NCBI GenBank assembly: GCA_023433265.1
Contig: JAEZDR010000017.1
Coordinates: 1-16,236, forward strand
Reading direction: 5' to 3'
Source: Bacteroidota bacterium
GTDB lineage: Bacteria > Bacteroidota > Bacteroidia > Chitinophagales > Chitinophagaceae
Length of the DNA: 16,236 nt
Below the pieces are notes generated by a model that ran no database searches, was not told the origin of the DNA, and saw only the letters and a program-made list of their open reading frames with translations. Positions 14,551 through 16,236 of this stretch are shown here, one piece after another; the first letter of the stretch is position 1; each line of letters starts with the position of its first letter. The position numbers were made by a program, and so were the translations under genes.

Positions 14551-15714
14551 CTATACCACTCTTACCCTGAGAACTCCTTCAATTTCTCCGATTAGCTTGA
14601 TTAATTCGGCCGGTATGGGTGTCTCTGCATCAATAATAGTGTAGGCATAGCTGCCTTTACTACTGTTGAGCATATTAAGGATGTTGATGTTTCCCTTGGC
14701 AAGGTCGGTAGATATCTGCCCCAGCATGTTAGGGATATTCTGATGGGCGATTGTAATGCGATGATCCGAAACCCTGCTAAGTGTGCATGAAGGAAAGTTT
14801 ACTGAGTTGAAGATATTCCCGTTCTCCAGGTAATCCTTCAGTTGTCTCGCAGCCATAACCGCACAATTGTCTTCAGATTCGGGGGTTGAAGCGCCGAGGT
14901 GCGGGATGGTGATAATGCCCTCCACATTCAAAAGAGCTTTATTTGGAAAGTCCGTCACATAACTAGTCACTTTACCTTCTTTAATGGCCATGATAATATC
15001 CTCGTCGTTCACAAGTTCTCCTCTCGAAAGGTTGATAATACGAACACCCTGCCTCATTTTTGAAAAAGCCTCAGTATTGAAGCTGCTTTTCGTTTCGGGG
15101 GTGAGTGGAATGTGAAGGGTGATATAATCACATTGTTGCAATAAGGAAGTGTAATCCGGTGCTTTCTTCACGCTTCGGGACAAGCCCCATGCGGCGTCTA
15201 CCGAAATATAGGGGTCGAAGCCCAGGACTTCCATGCCCATACCCACGGCTGTATTAGCTACCATTACGCCAATAGCCCCCAGGCCTATCACTCCAAGCCT
15301 TTTCCCTTCCAGTTCAGGGCCTGTGAACTGCCCTTTTCCTTCTTCCACCTTCTTTGGCACATCTACCTGTTGTCCATCCAGTGCACCCGTCCAGGTAATA
15401 CCCTGTACAATTTTGCGTGATGAAATAAGCAGAGCAGCTATCGCCAGTTCTTTAACAGCATTGGCGTTAGCACCCGGTGTATTGAAAACCACTATTCCTT
15501 TTTCGGAACACTTTTCAATGGGAATGTTGTTAACTCCGGCACCTGCGCGGGCAATACAGGCCAGCGTTGAAGGAAACTGCATATCATGTACAGAAGCACT
15601 TCTGATTAAAATTCCATCGGGTTGCTCAGTTGTATCATCAAGTACATAATTACCATCCTGGAGTATGGAAAGCCCTACCGGGGCTATTTTATTGAGTGTT
15701 TTTATTTTGAACAT
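14551..15714 (-). CDS. serA: D-3-phosphoglycerate dehydrogenase
   Basis: The enzyme oxidises 3-phosphoglycerate to 3-phosphohydroxypyruvate with NAD, the first step of serine synthesis. The frame reaches 15783, but I choose the ATG at 15714: the 23 residues before it are polar, not conserved in type, and MFKIKTLNKI begins the substrate domain. The protein is then 387 aa. Substrate domain: ARAGAGVNNIP and FNTPGANANAVKELAIA (78-94). NAD domain: GLGAIG at 144-149 with D167 after it to bind the ribose; R231 (NLSRGELV) and H272 (IPHLGAS) are the catalytic pair. C-terminal ACT domain from about 318, likely for serine feedback. The usual catalytic glutamate in a DVFPTEP-like loop is not visible; the loop is short (DFPNKALLNVEG). 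No serC gene is adjacent. A weak -7-like TACCTTAC lies on the minus strand at 15747-15754. Confidence 0.9.
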   Translation of the reverse strand: MFKIKTLNKIAPVGLSILQDGNYVLDDTTEQPDGILIRSASVHDMQFPSTLACIARAGAGVNNIPIEKCSEKGIVVFNTPGANANAVKELAIAALLISSRKIVQGITWTGALDGQQVDVPKKVEEGKGQFTGPELEGKRLGVIGLGAIGVMVANTAVGMGMEVLGFDPYISVDAAWGLSRSVKKAPDYTSLLQQCDYITLHIPLTPETKSSFNTEAFSKMRQGVRIINLSRGELVNDEDIIMAIKEGKVTSYVTDFPNKALLNVEGIITIPHLGASTPESEDNCAVMAARQLKDYLENGNIFNSVNFPSCTLSRVSDHRITIAHQNIPNMLGQISTDLAKGNINILNMLNSSKGSYAYTIIDAETPIPAELIKLIGEIEGVLRVRVV

Positions 15715-15932
15715 TGTTAGAATTACATTGTTGTTTGAAGCCGAATGTAAGGTATTTGATGTTGGTTTGTAATGTCTTGACAACCAGAAAACTTTAGCGG
15801 TTATTATTGGATTTATTTTTTTTCGACCAATTGGTTCTATATGCAGTGTTGACTATACATGAATTGGAGCGTAACCTCCCCTAAAATTAGGACAATTTAA
15901 AACTGGACTTTTCTAACTTTAAATTGTTCATT

Positions 15933-16199
15933 ATGAAAAAATCAAGATTTACAGAGACGCAGATAGTTGCTGCGCTAAAAGAGTATGAAGCCGGCAAGAG
16001 TGTTGCCGACATATGCCGGGAGCTTGGCGTTAACAAGCAAACGTTTTACAACTGGAGCAAGAAGTATGGCGGCATGGAGAGCCAGGATCTGAAGCGGCTA
16101 CGAGAACTTGAAGAAGAGAATCGTAAGCTGAAGCAGATGTATGCTGAGCTTGCCATGGATAACAAGGTGCTGAAAGACGTGATTGCAAAAAAGTTTTAA
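15933..16199 (+). CDS. IS3-family transposase OrfA
   Basis: This is the DNA-binding, regulatory half of an IS3-family transposase. The frame is open from a TTG at 15924; the ATG at 15933 is preferred (MKKSRFTETQIV, a typical OrfA start). It has 88 residues. A helix-turn-helix covers about 12-47 (AALKEYEAGKSVADICRELG then VNKQTFYNWSKKYGG). A leucine zipper follows with heptad leucines L59, L66, L73 and L80 for oligomer formation. The last codons contain the A6G slippery site, and the -1 frame then stays open as OrfB. OrfA alone does not carry the DDE catalytic domain, which lies beyond the window. Confidence 0.92.
   Translation: MKKSRFTETQIVAALKEYEAGKSVADICRELGVNKQTFYNWSKKYGGMESQDLKRLRELEEENRKLKQMYAELAMDNKVLKDVIAKKF
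16187..16193 (+). promoter_or_regulatory. Programmed -1 frameshift site A AAA AAG in the transposase gene
   Basis: The heptamer A_AAA_AAG is in the right phase with orfA codons (AAA at 16188-16190, AAG at 16191-16193). Slippage by one base bypasses the orfA TAA at 16197-16199 and continues as VLRPCERKDRVDYI, which is open to the window end and looks like a normal OrfB start. This is the same heptamer known from IS3-family members such as IS150. Confidence 0.85.
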
Positions 16200-16236
16200 G
16201 GCCCTGCGAGCGAAAAGACAGAGTTGACTATATCCG

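Larger units (their letters stand above)
15872..16236 (+). mobile_element. IS3-family insertion sequence, left part, cut by window edge
   Basis: The element is identified by its orfA and frameshift site. The left terminal repeat probably begins near 15872 (TAACCTCCCCTAAAATTAGG), which resembles IS3-family ends in Bacteroidota in its C-rich start followed by AAAA and a GGACA block. The exact boundary and target duplication cannot be fixed without the right end. It is inserted about 158 bases upstream of serA, pointing away from it. Confidence 0.65.

Noticed and set aside
15826..15835. Palindrome ACCAATTGGT between serA and the IS
   Set aside because: It is only ten bases, AT-rich in its centre, and has no partner or clear promoter context; noted but too weak to call an operator.
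15848..16232. Repeated GTTGACTATA at 15848-15857 and 16223-16232
   Set aside because: One copy is outside the IS and the other inside orfB coding sequence; ten bases in this window are explained well enough by chance and they do not bound any unit.
1..16236. CRISPR arrays, tRNA or rRNA genes, phage or toxin-antitoxin modules
   Set aside because: No regularly spaced repeats, no tRNA-like cloverleaf and no recognisable genes of these kinds were seen in reading both strands.

Overview
The window looks like chromosomal DNA from a Bacteroidota bacterium, most likely a Chitinophagaceae relative (the family is an inference). The evidence: several promoters match the Bacteroidota -7 element TAnnTTTG (upstream of the OmpA, glnS and ispH genes), Shine-Dalgarno sites are weak or absent, the OmpA protein carries thrombospondin type-3 repeats, IspH is of the long type, and a LytS/LytTR-type sensor and regulator pair sits with a MacB-like exporter. 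Base composition and codon use look even throughout. The only clear mobile DNA is an IS3-family element entering at the right edge.

Layout. Bases 1-1528: an incoming terminator, then a single OmpA/TSP3 outer-membrane protein gene with its own promoter and a strong terminator. Bases 1806-7941: a tightly packed six-gene operon on the + strand: TolC-like outer-membrane factor, lipoprotein membrane-fusion protein, FtsX/MacB-type permease, LolD/MacB-type ATPase, LytS-type histidine kinase and LytTR response regulator. Neighbouring genes overlap or lie 3 bases apart, so it reads as one self-contained envelope export machine with its own regulatory pair. Bases 8021-8730: a DUF1579 lipoprotein gene and a hairpin terminator. 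Bases 8795-10616 (- strand): glnS, followed by a start-less open frame that may be a gene remnant. Bases 10784-11359: a structured leader and ssb with its terminator. Bases 11642-12309: lolA-like gene and terminator. Bases 12359-14313: cmk (+) and ispH (-) converge, 11 bases apart. Bases 14551-15714: serA (-). Bases ~15872-16236: left end and orfA of an IS3-family insertion sequence, cut by the window edge, with an A6G slippery site for orfA-orfB fusion.

Most genes are housekeeping (tRNA charging, ssDNA binding, lipoprotein transport, CMP phosphorylation, isoprenoid and serine synthesis). The six-gene export/sensing operon is the most interesting functional unit. It is built from known families and I see no sign of a wholly new type of system. 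The less-explained items are the long hairpin before ssb, the orphan frame after glnS, and the repeated AAAGCC(A/G)CC-type terminator stems.
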